The notes under the pieces: model-generated
Database searches by the model: none
The model's input: the letters and a program-made list of their open reading frames with translations, nothing else
Told to the model about the DNA's origin: nothing
Part shown: positions 1 to 12,613 of the stretch, one piece after another
How positions within the stretch are numbered: the first letter of the stretch is position 1
Layout of the letters: each line of letters begins with the position of its first letter
Assembly (NCBI GenBank): GCA_009602725.1
Contig: WELB01000100.1
Coordinates: 293,670-339,159, forward strand
Source: Spirogloea muscicola
Lineage: Eukaryota; Streptophyta; Zygnematophyceae; Spirogloeales; Spirogloeaceae
Length of the DNA stretch: 45,490 nt
Reading direction: 5' to 3'
Program-made: the position numbers and the translations under genes

Positions 1-3000
1 GCGGCGGCGGCGTCGGCGGCGGCGGCGGCAGCAGCGGCGGCGGCGGCGGCGGCAGGGGAGCTGCCGATGCAGCGGTCCTGCAACAGGCCGCTGACCACTT
101 GGACTGCGGCGGCATTGCCAGGCCGGCCATGGCTGCGGGAAGCAGCTTGACACCAGCCACGCAGCCCGCTAGGAGAGCGCAGCCGACTGCCACCGGCGCT
201 GGCGGCGGCAGCAGCGGCCATGGTGGCGGAGGCGTCAACGGCCCTTCCCAGCGAGTCGCGGCGGCGCCGCCGTCGATGGTGGCAGCCCCAGTAGCGGAGC
301 TCATGACCAATGCTGGCGGCTCGCCACCAGGCGCGGCGGCGCAGGCTGCCTTCAGCCGGGTGCAGCTCCAAGTGCTGCGCATGCAGATCCTGGCTTTCCG
401 CCGACTCAAGGTCAGCCCGCCACCAGCATTTAACTTAACTGCTTCCCTGACTGTCATGCTCGGTGTCTCTCAGGCTTAATGGTCTTGGTTAAATGTGCAG
501 AGAGGGGACCGCGTGCTTCCCAACGACCTTCTACAGGCCATCTCGCCGCCGCCGTTGTCTTCGCCAGCGCCGCAGCCAGCCGCGCCGTCGGCGGCGGCGG
601 GGACATCGGCGGCATCGCCGGCAGTGTCGCTGGCGACAGGAGCTCTCGCAAGCGCCGTGCCCAGAAGTGCTATAAGAGCTGCTGCGCCGCCCTCCAGCAT
701 GCAGCCTACTGCAAGTGCGGCCTCTCATCAGCCGAGTGCCCCACAGGCACCGGTCAAGCGCCATACACAGGACGGCGCTGCCATTGCGGGCGAGGCGGCA
801 CCCATGTCGGGTTACCCGGCCAGCCACGGCAGCACAGCGACAGTCCGGCCGCCGCCACCTGTTATACGGCCACTCGGATACGACGGACGGACTCCAGCCG
901 AGCGAAAGGCGGCCCGGGAGGAGGAGAAGAATCGCAAGCGGCGGGAGCTCCGTAAGGCCAGGGCGGCGCAAGAGCGCGCGGAGCGCGAGGCGCGCCATGC
1001 CGCCAGCTTGGCCGCTATCGCCTCACACAGCAGCACTGGCGTCGGCGGCAACCGGGCGCTCGCAGAGCAGGCCCGGATGGCCTCGTCGACGGCAGTCGCT
1101 TCTGCCAGCTCCTTGACGCCGCCGCCGACTGCAGCAGCAGCTGGTCTGCCGGCGGCGACAGCGGTGTCATCGGTGGCAGCAACGGCTACTGCGGTGCCGC
1201 CAGTTGGGGCCAAGGTCGGCCCGACCCTTGCACAGCTGGTGCCCAAGCAGGAGGCAGGTGCGACGGCAGAGGCTGCAGGAACGGCATCAGCGGCCATGAC
1301 GCCGAACCTTGCCTGCGGCTACAGCGGGCCGCTGTTTGAGAGCTGCGGGCAGCGCAAGCCGTCGTGGATAACGGAGTGTGCGCCGTCGGGGGTGACATCC
1401 GGCTCCTGGAGCGGCGGTAGCGGGGCTCAGGCTGCTGCGGTGGCCAAGAGCCTCGGCGGTCTCGCGGAAGCGGTTCCGCTTGCATATGATGCCCGTGAGC
1501 TCCTGCGCGACGCGGCCACCCGGCACGTGGAGCGGCGACGCGTCAAAGCCCTGGCTGGCCTGGATGCTCTCCTGGACCAGCGGGAGCCGGCAGGCTCAGG
1601 CGGCTCCGACTGGTCCAGCGGTGGTGCGGGTGCCGAAGCTGCGGCATGGACGCGCCGGCGGTCGGGTGCGGCGCTGGCGCGGCTGTGGGGCCTGTCTGAG
1701 GGCCAGGTGGTGCTGTTGCGCATGCACCAGCGCATGCTGCGTCTCCTGGACATGCAGGTGCGTCTCTGCAGTCAGGCTTTGAGATAACATTGTACTATAT
1801 GATTTATTGGTGAGTGCATATGGTACGATTCAATCTCGGCGCTGGTTGTGATTATCAGAGTTATCATGATCTTCTTTAGCCTGACACGTACTTTGCTGAC
1901 CTTATGGTCAGCTGATCAATACCAGGTACCTAATTGATGTTGACTTGATGGCTGCCCTCACCTCCACATGCAGGCAAAGATACGGGAGGAGGTGGAGGAG
2001 GAGCAGCTGGAGGTGATGAAGATGGGCGAGCGGGCGTACAGGACGTTCGTTCGGTGGGGTGACCGGCAACGGCTCGAGATCGCAAAGCAGCACCTGCTCA
2101 ACCAGAAGATGGCCCGCGAGCGCCACTGCAAAGCCGTTCTCGCCTGGCGCAAGAAGTTCTACGAGCAGCTGCGTGTCGCCGGCGACATGCGCGAAGTCCG
2201 CAACAAGGTCGGCCAAGAGCGGGCTTGCTTTCTGGGGCTTGACATCTGACGGATCCAGTAGAGCTCGAAGATTGACCTGCATCTGGTCATGGCAGGCTTT
2301 TGTGTTGGCAGCTTTGCGGCTAACCGTGGCGTGATGTGTAGGGGTCACGTTTCTCTGGCACTTGTCGTGGTTTGTGATAGGAGCTGCCTCGTATCTCATG
2401 TGTCTTACTGTCCATGTAGGATTCTGAGCTCACGTGCTTCTTCTGCTGCTTCTGAAGCAGGGCGTAGCAAAGCACCACGAGCGGATGCTGCGCGAGGCGG
2501 CCAAGAAGAAGGACGAGGACCGCCTCCGGCGCATGGAGGCGCTCAAGAACAACGACGTGGACACATACCGGGAGATGCTGCTGCAGCAGCAGACAGCGAT
2601 GCCGTCGGGCGCCCGGGAGCGCTTTGAGGTCCTCAGCTCGTTCCTCACGCAGACTGAGGACTACTTGAAGAAGCTCGGCTCCAAGATATCTGCTGTCAAG
2701 GTCCAGCAGGAGGCGGAAGAGTGCGCTCTGAGTGCAGCCTCGGCTGCCCGTGCCCAGGTACTCGCTGCACTGACTGTATGCTCAACTGCTTCTGTAGTAT
2801 TTTAGCATACTGGGTACTCGGGCAATCAGTGTAAGTGGTATAGTACCTCTAGTAAAAGATTGGGTACTTAGCTAACTGGTGTCAGTGTTGTAGTACCTCT
2901 AGTAACTCTTGCGAGCTCTACTGCACTGTTGCCAGGGAATGTCAGACGAGGAGGTGGCGGAGTCTGCACGGCAGGCAGCTGTGGACTTTGCAAGGACACA

Positions 3001-6000
3001 CAGCAGCGGTGACGCTCAGCCTGACAAAGGCGCAAAGGGTCACAACAAGTACTACAGCATGGCACACTCCATCAATGAGCAGATTCTGCGCCAGCCATCC
3101 ATGCTCCAGGCCGGCACCCTGCGGGATTATCAGCTGGTGCGAGGCGCTTCACTGGCCTGCCTTGCGGAAGTCGTGACATACGTCTTTCATATACTGTCTC
3201 GTATAATGGACAGTCAAGAGTGGTTCGGATTTAAGAGCCAGGGTTGTGCGCAAATGTTTGCATCTTGCAGGTGGGCTTGCAGTGGATGCTATCCTTGTAC
3301 AATAACCGTCTGAATGGCATCCTCGCCGATGAGATGGGCCTTGGCAAGACCGTCCAGGTATTGATCCCGAGTGAAGCTTTGAAAGTATGTATAGACAATG
3401 TCATACTTCTGTGGTACATAGTTGCGAACAATGTCTGACAGTCACCCTATGCCTAGGAGTTCTCTTGCAACCATTGTTGTCACTTGATGGTTGGTGCTGT
3501 TGTGGCCGGCTATTCATACCTTCGTTGTCCACTAGCGTGTCAAGCTCTCTCGAGCATGTGTGTGAGCACACCTGCTGTTTTCACCGTTGGAAGACCATGA
3601 AAATGTGTTGTTGATGTACAGGTGATGGCGCTCATGGCTTACCTCATGGAATTCAAGGCAAACTATGGGCCGCACCTTATCATTGTTCCCAATGCCGTGA
3701 TGGTTAATTGGAAGGTATAACACAAGCATTGATCCTGTTGTCCTTATCAAGCTCATAGTAGTAATGAGAAGAGCGTGGAAGTCCTACAATCTGAAGCCGC
3801 CTCTGCTTGATTGACTGCTGTTGGAATAGCAAAAGGGTTGGTGACTCCTGATATATATGTAACAATGAGACCATATTGATAGGTCAGTGTCATCGTGATG
3901 TTATTCTGTGGCAGAGCGAACTGCTGAGATGGCTCCCGACAGTCAGCTGCATCTTCTACGTGGGCAGCAAGGAGCAGCGCGCACAATTGTTTGCGCGTGA
4001 GGTCCTGATGGGCAAGTTCAACGTGCTGGTAACGACGTACGAATTTATCATGCGCGACCGCACGAAGCTGAGCCGTGTAGACTGGCGGTATATCATCATC
4101 GACGAGGCGCAGCGCATGAAGGACCGCGACTCTCGGCTCGCCCGTGACCTCGACCGCTTCCGCTGCGTCCGCCGCCTCCTGCTCACCGGCACGCCCCTTC
4201 AGGTCCCCACCTAACACTAACTTATTGGTCCTTATTGCATGGAGGGGCAAGCATCTGCACTCCACACCTTGTGTGCATCTTGGGTAGGGACAATTTCGAG
4301 CAGTGCCCTCTCTTAGCAGCGAATCACTATCTCTCCAGACTTCCCACAACAAGCTTAAGTGGTATCCTATCATTAGTTCCTAAAAGTTTTGGTACACATC
4401 CTGTGGCCTGAAATTGAAACGAGCAAGTTTGAGCTTGATACTGAGGGCGGATGGATGAACAGATGTGCTGATATTGCAGTATTGGATCGCCCCTATAGTG
4501 TGTGACTGACCTTGTTGCGTCTTCTTTGCAGAACGACTTGGGAGAGCTGTGGTCCCTTCTGAACCTGCTTCTGCCAGAGGTCTTCGACAACTCCAGATCG
4601 TTCCACGACTGGTTTGCGACGCCGTTTCACGGCAAGGAGGGCGCTGGGGAGGGCGGCGATGAGGACGACTGGCTGGAGACCGAGAAGAAGGTGATTGTGA
4701 TCCACCGGCTGCACCAGATCTTGGAGCCCTTCATGCTGCGCCGCCGCGTCGAGGACGTGGAAGGCTCGCTGCCACCCAAGGTGCGTATGCCAGTGCCTCG
4801 TCTGGAATGCTACATTCTAGATAAGATTGGTGTAAGTCCATCGCTGAGAGACACAGTTGTACTTGGACATCAGTCCAGTCAGATGGTGTCTTACCTCGTC
4901 GTAAGTGGCCGCAGCGGTCACACAGCAGCTCCTTACAAGCATAAGTCCGCGAGCTCCTCATCTCGCTGGGCGTCTGCATGTCTGATTGTGTGGTACCTCG
5001 TGGTGACGTTAGAGAGCCTCTTTGGTGCTCGTCCTGCCAGATCTCGGTGGTCGTCAAGTGTCGGATGTCAGCATACCAGGCGGCGGTGTACGACTGGGTG
5101 AAGGCGACGAACACCATACGGCTCGACCCGGCAGACGAGGCAAACCGCATTGCAGCAGGCGGCAGCAAGCGCTCCGCGCGTGCGTTCGCGCCGCTCCAGA
5201 ACAAGTGCATGGAGCTCCGCAAAGTGTGCAACCACCCGTACCTGAGCTACGCGCCGCGGGCCGCTGGTGTCGATGACGAGGTCGTGCGGAGCTGCGGCAA
5301 GCTCTTCGTCCTCGACCGCGCGCTGGTGAAGCTGCACGCGACGGGCCACCGTGTGCTGCTCTTCTCCACCATGACGCGCCTGCTAGACATTCTGGAGGAG
5401 TATCTGCGCTGGCGTGGCTTCCAGTACCGGCGCATTGATGGCACAACGTCACTCGACGCACGGGAAGTTGCGATCAACGACTTCAATGCCGTCGGCTCCA
5501 CGGTATTTATCTTTCTGCTCAGCATCCGTGCGGCAGGGCGGGGCCTCAATCTCCAGACAGCTGATACGGTTGTAGTATACGACCCCGATCCGAACCCAAA
5601 GAACGAGGAGCAGGCGGTTGCACGGGCACACCGCATTGGCCAGAAGCGCGAGGTAAGGGGTCCCACTTCATCGACCTTTCACACATTAGACCTGATGTTA
5701 AGTTGACAAGGGTGTCAGAAGGAAGTAGGATCTGGTTTCTAGAGCGTGGGGCATAAGTCATGACGTGGTGTTTGAGATCCAGGTTTGACTTGCCTGATTG
5801 CCTTGGTCACCGGAATATTGGGCTGTGCTTGCTTGCCATCTGGTGATGACCGTCTAGTACTTACCATTACATGGTGGTTCAGGTCCGCGTGCTGTACTTG
5901 GAGGCGGTGGTCGAGATGGAGCCGTCGTACCTGAAGGAGGTGCACTTGAGCAAGCGGGCGGCGGCGCGCGACCAGCTGGAGGTGCGGCCGCGGGATAAGA

Positions 6001-8439
6001 AGGAGGGCCGCCTGGAAGGCTGGGAGCGCGAGGAGCGGGAGAAGAAGCGGCGGCGGGAGCTGCTGAGGAGGAGGACGGCAGAGGAGGAGGCTGCTGAGGA
6101 TGGAGGCTGGGGCCGGGAGGACGAGGACGTCGACGATGCGGACGAGGAGGGGGCTGTGCTGCGGCTGCGGGAGGGAGGAGCGAAGGACCGGGCGGACAAG
6201 TACATGGGGTCCATCGAGACGCTGGTGCGCAACAACATCCAGCAGCACAAGATCGACATGGCGGACGAGGTGATCAACGCGGGGCGATTCGACCAGCGCA
6301 CGACGCAGGAGGAGCGGCGTCTCACGCTCGAGGCGCTGCTGCACGACGAGGAGCGCTACCAGCACGCGGAGCACGATGTGCCCAGCTTCGCGGACCTCAA
6401 CCGCATGATCGCGCGCGGCGACGACGAAGTTGCCCTGTTCGACAAGGTCCGCCTCACTTCTCAAGCAACTCTGTTAACTCAAATTGACTGGACTACATAT
6501 TTCTGCATCTTCACACGCTCACTTGCTTGACGACGAGGATGTCTGAGCTGATTGGGATATGATAGACATTTGAGAAATTGGCTAACCTGGTGCTTATGAC
6601 TCATAATGCTCTCAGATGGATGAGGAGTGGGAGTGGCCTGGGGAGCTGTTGACGCTTAAGGAGGTCCCGCGGTGGCTGCGGGCCGGCCCTGCCGAGGTTG
6701 CGCGCGCGGCAGCAACGACCTCCAAGGTTTCGCTGCGCCGTAAAGCTGCGCCCACTGATCTGCACACAGACAATGCCGCGATCGACGGCCTGGCGCTGGG
6801 ACGCGGCGCCAGGACGTCCAACCGGCAGCTCATGGACCTGGCTGCATCCGCGAGCGTCGAAGTCGTTGTCGCAGAGGAGAGCGAGTCGAAGGAGGACGTT
6901 GCCGAAGATCCCCTGGAGATTGATGGCGAGGTCGGGGAGCTGGAGGCAGAGGCGGAAGCGGAGGAGGAGGTGCGGCCGCAGCGCGACGAGGCGGATGAGG
7001 AGGAGGAGCTCTTCGGCGAGGAGGAGGACGTCTGGCGGGCAGCCGCCCTAGAGGGCGAGCAGGAGGAGGAGGAGGAGGCGGCGGCGGCGGCCAACCAGCG
7101 TGGCCTTGAGGTGGACGAGGAGGACGACGATGCAGAGGAGGGAGGCGCGAACGCATTGACTCCAACGCGGGCGCTTGACGTTCCTACTCCCAGCCTGCTG
7201 CCTGGCAAGGCAGCAACGGGTGCGGATGACGACGAGTATGGGGGCCTCCTGGACTGGGAGGAGAACGACAGCCGCAACGGCAGCGTCGACAAGTGGGCTG
7301 GCATCACCGAGTCAGTGCCGCTGAAGGTCAAGGTGAAGCTGAAACGTTGCCACTTCTCCACCACGTCAGTTGCAGCGCCGCTGGACAACGACAACGATGG
7401 CAGGGCTAGCAGTGGCAGCGGCCCCCTGGAGGACCTCGAGGAGGGGGAGATCTGCGAGGACGAGGGTGAGACCGTCCCGCAGGATGCCGGCGACTCGTCA
7501 CCAAGGTGGCCTAGTGGCAGGCCGGCTCAGGACGGCGATGGCTCACCCGTGGACAGGGAGGGCGTGACCAGAGGTGGTGCCTTGTCGCCGTTGACGACTT
7601 CGCCGGTTACGAAGAAGCGAAGGCATCACCATCACCATCGCCACTACCACCACAAGGATGAGCGCCGCTGCCGCAACGGTGAGCCAAGCGACTGGCCATC
7701 GCCTGCTGTTGCCGCCGATGGCCCGGGTGCCCTTCCAGAAAACGGTGGCAGAGACCAGGAGGAGGGTTGGAGCAACATGACTCGCCCGCACGATGGTGGA
7801 CGGGGCGACGATGCAGATGGCTGCTGTGGAGGTGACAAAGACCGCGGGCAGCTCCACCACAGCAACGACAAGAAGCGAAAACGCAGCCATCGACACCACC
7901 ATATAGTGAAGCCGGATTCTGGCAAGCAGCAGAGAGAAAAAGATGGTGGGGGGGCGGCGCAGGGTGGCAGCGAGTTGCTCGCGATGAGGTGCGTGGTGGT
8001 GAAGGGGTTTACAAAAGAGAAGCCACTATCACCACCATCATTGCCTCTGCAGCAGCAGCAACTGGAGGGCTCCAGCTCCTTGGATGGCAGCGCTGGAGGC
8101 GGCGTCCCGATTGCACCAGCACATCCCAAGGACTTTCATGTGCACAAGAAGAAGCGGGCTCTGCGGGACAAGGAGCGCGAGGGACCTCCGTCGCCACTGG
8201 CTAGTGGGCGGCCCTCACCGCCGCCGCCGTCACAGCAGGCTAGAGAGGCAGTTGCTGGCGACCAGCTGAAGCTGTTTCTGCAGCCTTTGCGTGACAAAGT
8301 GGTGGTGAACGTGCTGCGCCCAGATGCAGAGCCCCTGGTAACGGATGGTGCTGTCGGTGATGATGGTGTAGCTGCCATCTTCATCAATGCCAAGAAGTCC
8401 CAGTCAGACTTGGGAAAGTGCAAGGGCTGGCCAGCCTGA
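1..8439 (+). CDS. BRM: BRM-like SWI2/SNF2 chromatin-remodelling ATPase (5' partial)
   Basis: Catalytic ATPase of a SWI/SNF nucleosome remodeller, expected in the nucleus. Exons: <1-410, 501-1757, 1974-2207, 2461-2757, 2936-3136, 3271-3357, 3622-3714, 3915-4202, 4532-4780, 5041-5652, 5883-6446, 6616-8439 (TGA). All joins keep frame, giving at least 2037 residues. Domain order: Gly/Ala-rich N-terminus; QLQ motif ([20 protein letters not shown], ending at 410); Ala/Pro-rich and charged region; HSA region (about 1690-2757); helicase N-lobe with DEMGLGKT (3328-3351), DEAQ box (4101-4112) and LLTGTPLQ (to 4202); C-lobe ending [14 protein letters not shown]; SnAC-type region (5883-6650, includes [20 protein letters not shown]). 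The tail is acidic, then His-rich, with no visible bromodomain. Residues around the ATPase are nearly those I know from land-plant BRM. The frame is open to base 1, and the first in-frame ATG seen is at 129, so the true start lies upstream or is unresolved. Confidence 0.93.
2810..2905 (+). repeat. Imperfect tandem duplication inside BRM intron 4
   Basis: Two copies of about 46 nt (2810-2855 and 2860-2905) share TGGGTACT near the start and end in TAGTACCTCTAGTAA. They lie in the intron between exons 2461-2757 and 2936-3136. Copy 2 ends about 30 nt before the acceptor. No function is implied. Confidence 0.7.
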
Positions 8440-9213
8440 ATCCTCCTCTTCTATTGCAAGAGCTTGCCAAGGTGCCCTATTCGCTATCTTGTACAAAGCT
8501 CAACTCATTCTTTACAACATGGTTATTGAAATAATAAGGGGTTACTACCTCCAGGCCTTCCCAGTGCTCTTCCTCGGATCAGCAGTCAGCATGTGGCGCA
8601 GTAACATGGGCAGATGCAATGGAAGCAATGTCTTGTGTCCCGCCAACATGCCACATGCTTGTAGTAATAAGCTGAGAACTTTCATGTCCGCTTGACATGT
8701 CCTGCTGCCAACTTACAAAAGAATGTCAAGCTCTTATAGCAATCTCTCGCCTCACAACCTCACAGCCTAAACTGATTAACCATAGACCCAAGAAGGATGT
8801 CCTCGTGCTTGCTGCATGGATGCCATCGATCAAGAATCATAAGTCTTCTTGCCCAGGCATGAAGTGCTCAAGCCTCCCCCATCACATGATATTTAGTGAG
8901 TGCGGTGCTGGATTTCCAGCAACTCCGAGAAGCTTTCAGGAATCTCTACAAGGCGAGCATACTGAAATCTCAAGACACCACCAGCATGTCGTCATAAGAG
9001 TTGTGTCGCCCACTGATCACAAATATTGGCCAGCAGACCACCAAGACCCTTTGCCCTGATCGAGTATGTGCTGCTCGTCTTTTTCGTGGTTTTAGACGGG
9101 TGGTAATTCATTTGGCAAGTTGAGGCAGGATAGCAAGTTTGCAAATTGAATAGCTCGAAGTTGCAGCTGCTTGTTAGGTGTTCGATGTGACCATTCTCGT
9201 GCTACTTGCTTAG
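8440..9213. other. 3' flank of the BRM-like gene; no gene seen
   Basis: The stretch after the BRM stop codon holds only short open frames without recognisable protein similarity. It is AT-richer than the adjacent exon and probably carries the 3' UTR. No clear plant polyadenylation signal could be picked out with confidence. Confidence 0.5.
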
Positions 9214-9450
9214 CTGTGTGTTTTAGCGCTTTCCGGCCCCTTTGGACCTTGTCCACTTCTTTCAGGCTGGCTTCTCACACCCTCGCCCGCTTTGTATGAA
9301 GTCAATAAAAGAAGAAATTGCTCTCCCACACAGGCCCCGCAGTCGCTGCTTAGCTCGTAGTTTGGCCCCTTCGAACCTTGTCATTCTTTTCGGGCTGGCT
9401 TCTCACAGCCCTTGCCCCCATTGGGAGAGCCACTTCTTCTTCCCACAGAG
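9214..9450 (-). repeat. Two adjacent copies of the dispersed palindromic repeat
   Basis: Copies near 9214-9290 and 9342-9450 read on this strand as CCGGCCCCTTTGGACCTTGT or a close variant, then an ATTCTTT-like stretch, then GGGCTGGCTTCTCACAGCCC or a decayed form, and (second copy) TTGGGAGAGCCACTTCT. The core is a short imperfect hairpin (GGGCTGG against CAGCCC). The same series of blocks recurs more than 20 times in the window in both orientations. Confidence 0.75.
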
Positions 9451-9643
9451 AAGAGAGGCTGGCATAGCCGGCTCAAAATGAATGGATAATAGCCAAAGCC
9501 AAAAAAGAAGGTGCCGAAAAGGAAAACTACACAACTAGACACGAGACGATGCAGATGGAAGCTCTTACACCTCAATCAGCTCGAACGGACTCATCTGCGA
9601 GCCTTGACTGCTGCTTGGCGCAACACTCATTTACCCGCGGTGC

Positions 9644-9674
9644 AGGAAATTGACAGGAGGCTTGTCAATTTCCT
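9644..9674. other. Perfect 12-bp inverted repeat (hairpin)
   Basis: AGGAAATTGACA (9644-9655) is followed by a 7-nt loop and its exact reverse complement (9663-9674). It lies in the gene-poor stretch between the BRM-like and homeobox genes. There is no U-tract or other sign of a terminator. Confidence 0.8.
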
Positions 9675-10314
9675 AAATATGTTGGAATACAGATATTGCA
9701 GATGATTGATGCTCGCCATCTACTGGTGTGTATTCATGGGACTTATGGGGTTTGCTGTCGGCCGCCTGCGCTGCCTGCGGGCCTGCTGTATGTCTGTTAG
9801 AGGCTTCACATGCCTATTTCCAGGCTCTGCCCAGAACGTGCGGCAGGTGAGGCCTCTTGCTAAGATTGCTTGGCCGACCTCCTATGCAGCAACTAGCCTT
9901 GTCCGCCATTGCCGTGTCAGATCAGGTGAGCAACATCTGACGCCCTGTGCTGGTCCAGTGCAGGAGGCGTTGGGAGTGTACTAAACACCAAGCATGGAGT
10001 GGCCAATGACACTCGCGTATAGCTGAATGTAACAGCGAGCCGTCCCTGCCATGTGGCGTACCTTTGGATGTCGATAACGTGCTCGTAATACTTGCATGCG
10101 CTCCACAATGAGCTGAATCATGGTGAGCGGAGTCACAGATAAGCAAGTCATGAAATTGCAGAGCTGATCCAAAACGATGAATACATGAGCGGCAGCAAAA
10201 ACACTCACGTGTGCTACATGTTCACTTCTTGACAGACAGGCTCCTAGCTGCACTGAAGACCGACTTCTTTGCAATTTCCAATGCAGGTAATAGTGAGAAT
10301 TAAGGGGATGGAGA

Positions 10315-11040
10315 AAGCAGCTCTTCCAGCGGGGGCGAGGGCTGTTAAAAGCCAGCACACAAATGAACAAGGTCCAAAGGAGCCGGAAAAGACGTGGAAC
10401 ATCAACGGTGCCTGCTCAGTAACTCCTAGAGGCAGCCGCAAATCGGAGGCGTAGCGGCAGAAAAGGAGTCTCCCAGCCCAGAGCCAGAGGGGGCAGCCAG
10501 GGCACGCCCAGCAGCACAAATATGCTAGGCATGCGTGCCAGGGAACGTCGCATTCGATATGCATTCTTAATCGGGGTTGCGAAGCTCCCGCTCGCTGTCT
10601 CTTGCATGGCTGTGTGCTTTTGGCGCCTAACAGCCCTTGGACCTTGTTCAGTCCTTCTGAGCTGGCTTTTCACAGCCATCACCCCTCGAAGAGCCCACTT
10701 CTTGATACACCAGGGCCTGAGGACCCCGCAGCATTGAGATCTGCCTGCTCCCCTTGGTCACAACGGCACACAGCCCGTCCGGCAAGCGGGTGCAAGAGGT
10801 CAAGCCACTGAGCCCAAGAAACCCGGTTGCTTCAACCACGTCCAAGCCCGTCAAGCCGAAAATATTTTTGGCTGCTGCTATGAAAAGAGCCGCTGTGGAT
10901 GCCAGCCAGGTCCACACGGAGGGTGTCACATAAGCATATTAGCGGGGGGTCGGGGGAACGAAGACTGTTCCAGTAGAGGCCGATAACTGTGAATGGCCAA
11001 CCCAGAAAAAGAATGAAATCAGTTGGAAGGGGCCAGGAAA
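10315..11040. repeat. Three scattered copies of the dispersed palindromic repeat
   Basis: Copies lie near 10315-10400 (+, with ACAAATGAACAAGGTCCAAA and GGAGCCGGAA), 10615-10700 (-, with CCTTGGACCTTGTTCAGTCC and GAGCTGGCTTTTCACAGCC) and 10978-11040 (+, strongly decayed). Between them I see no coding exon with support. The orientation label follows ATGAACAAGGTCC as forward. Confidence 0.6.
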
Positions 11041-11223
11041 GCGCCACAGTATGCAAGAGACTCTGGAGGGGGTGGGCCAGTCGACCGGTGGCGTGGCCGG
11101 GGCGGCCGAGGGCCGGACGTCCGGCCGGCGGGTCGCCCGCTGTCCCGCGTCGGCCGGCCCGACCCGACAGCCCGCCGACTCGTCCTCGGCCGCCCCTCCC
11201 CACTCCCCACCCTCTCCCCCTCT

Positions 11224-11255
<32 letters not shown>

Positions 11256-11550
11256 CGTCCCCCTCTCTCGTTTCCTGTCACACTGTCTCTCTCCCCCCCA
11301 CCTCTCCGTCCCTCTCTCCCCCTCTCTCTCTCTAGTCATGAACACCCTGCGTATGCACCTGGGTGTCTCTTACAGCAGCTCTTTTACTATCAGCAGCCGC
11401 AATTTTCCTGTCTCACTGGTCTTCCCCTCTTTCACGCCTCTCCCTCTGTCTGCCTCTCTCTCGCCCTCTCTCTCGCTCTCTCTCTCTTTAAAACTCTCTA
11501 CCTTCTGTCTCTCGCTCTCTGTCTCTAACTCTCTCGCTCTCTCTTTCTAA

Positions 11551-12031
<481 letters not shown>

Positions 12032-12032
12032 N
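12032..12032. other. Single ambiguous base at the end of the CT tract
   Basis: One N marks the transition from pure CT to mixed sequence, which suggests an assembly join or an unresolved repeat boundary. Confidence 0.7.
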
Positions 12033-12613
12033 TACTCTCTCGCACAGTCTCCTCCCCACTCCTCCTCCCTCCCCCGCCATCCTACATTCCCCTCCCCCTC
12101 AGCCCCCGAAGCAGGCCATTCTGCTCTGCACCTTGTCCTCTTCTTCCCCCTCTCTGCGCCCAGTCCCGCGTTTACCCTCCTGAGTCAAGATTGGCAGGCT
12201 GGGCCGTGCCAATCTGAGCCTGGGAGTACCATGGCAGCGCCTGTGCAGCATCGGCCAACTGACCGCTATGACTTCGCCCTCCCCAACTGGGCAGTCATCA
12301 CTAACACCCCTCCCATACGAGCTGCTGTTGTAAACAGACCGTGAAGCAACCCCACTGGCTGCGATGCCGTCCGGCACCACCAGACCGGCCCCCTGGCATA
12401 CCAATGTCGATGACGTACGCATCCTTAACAAATCTTTTGCGGCTTGCATCTGCCCTCCCCTTGCAAGATGTACCAAAGTGGGAAGCCCCCGTTATTGATC
12501 GGCGCTCATTGCCTCATCAGTATGCGAGTAGCACCTCACCTTGAAGCACTACAGAAAATCGGTCTGGTCTGTAAGTATCGACTTTCTTTCCTCATCCTTC
12601 TGTGCATTTGCAG

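Noticed and set aside
8697-9059. Open frame of 120 codons after the BRM-like gene
   Set aside because: There is no recognisable motif, its base composition is unlike the local exons, and it most likely lies in the 3' flank.
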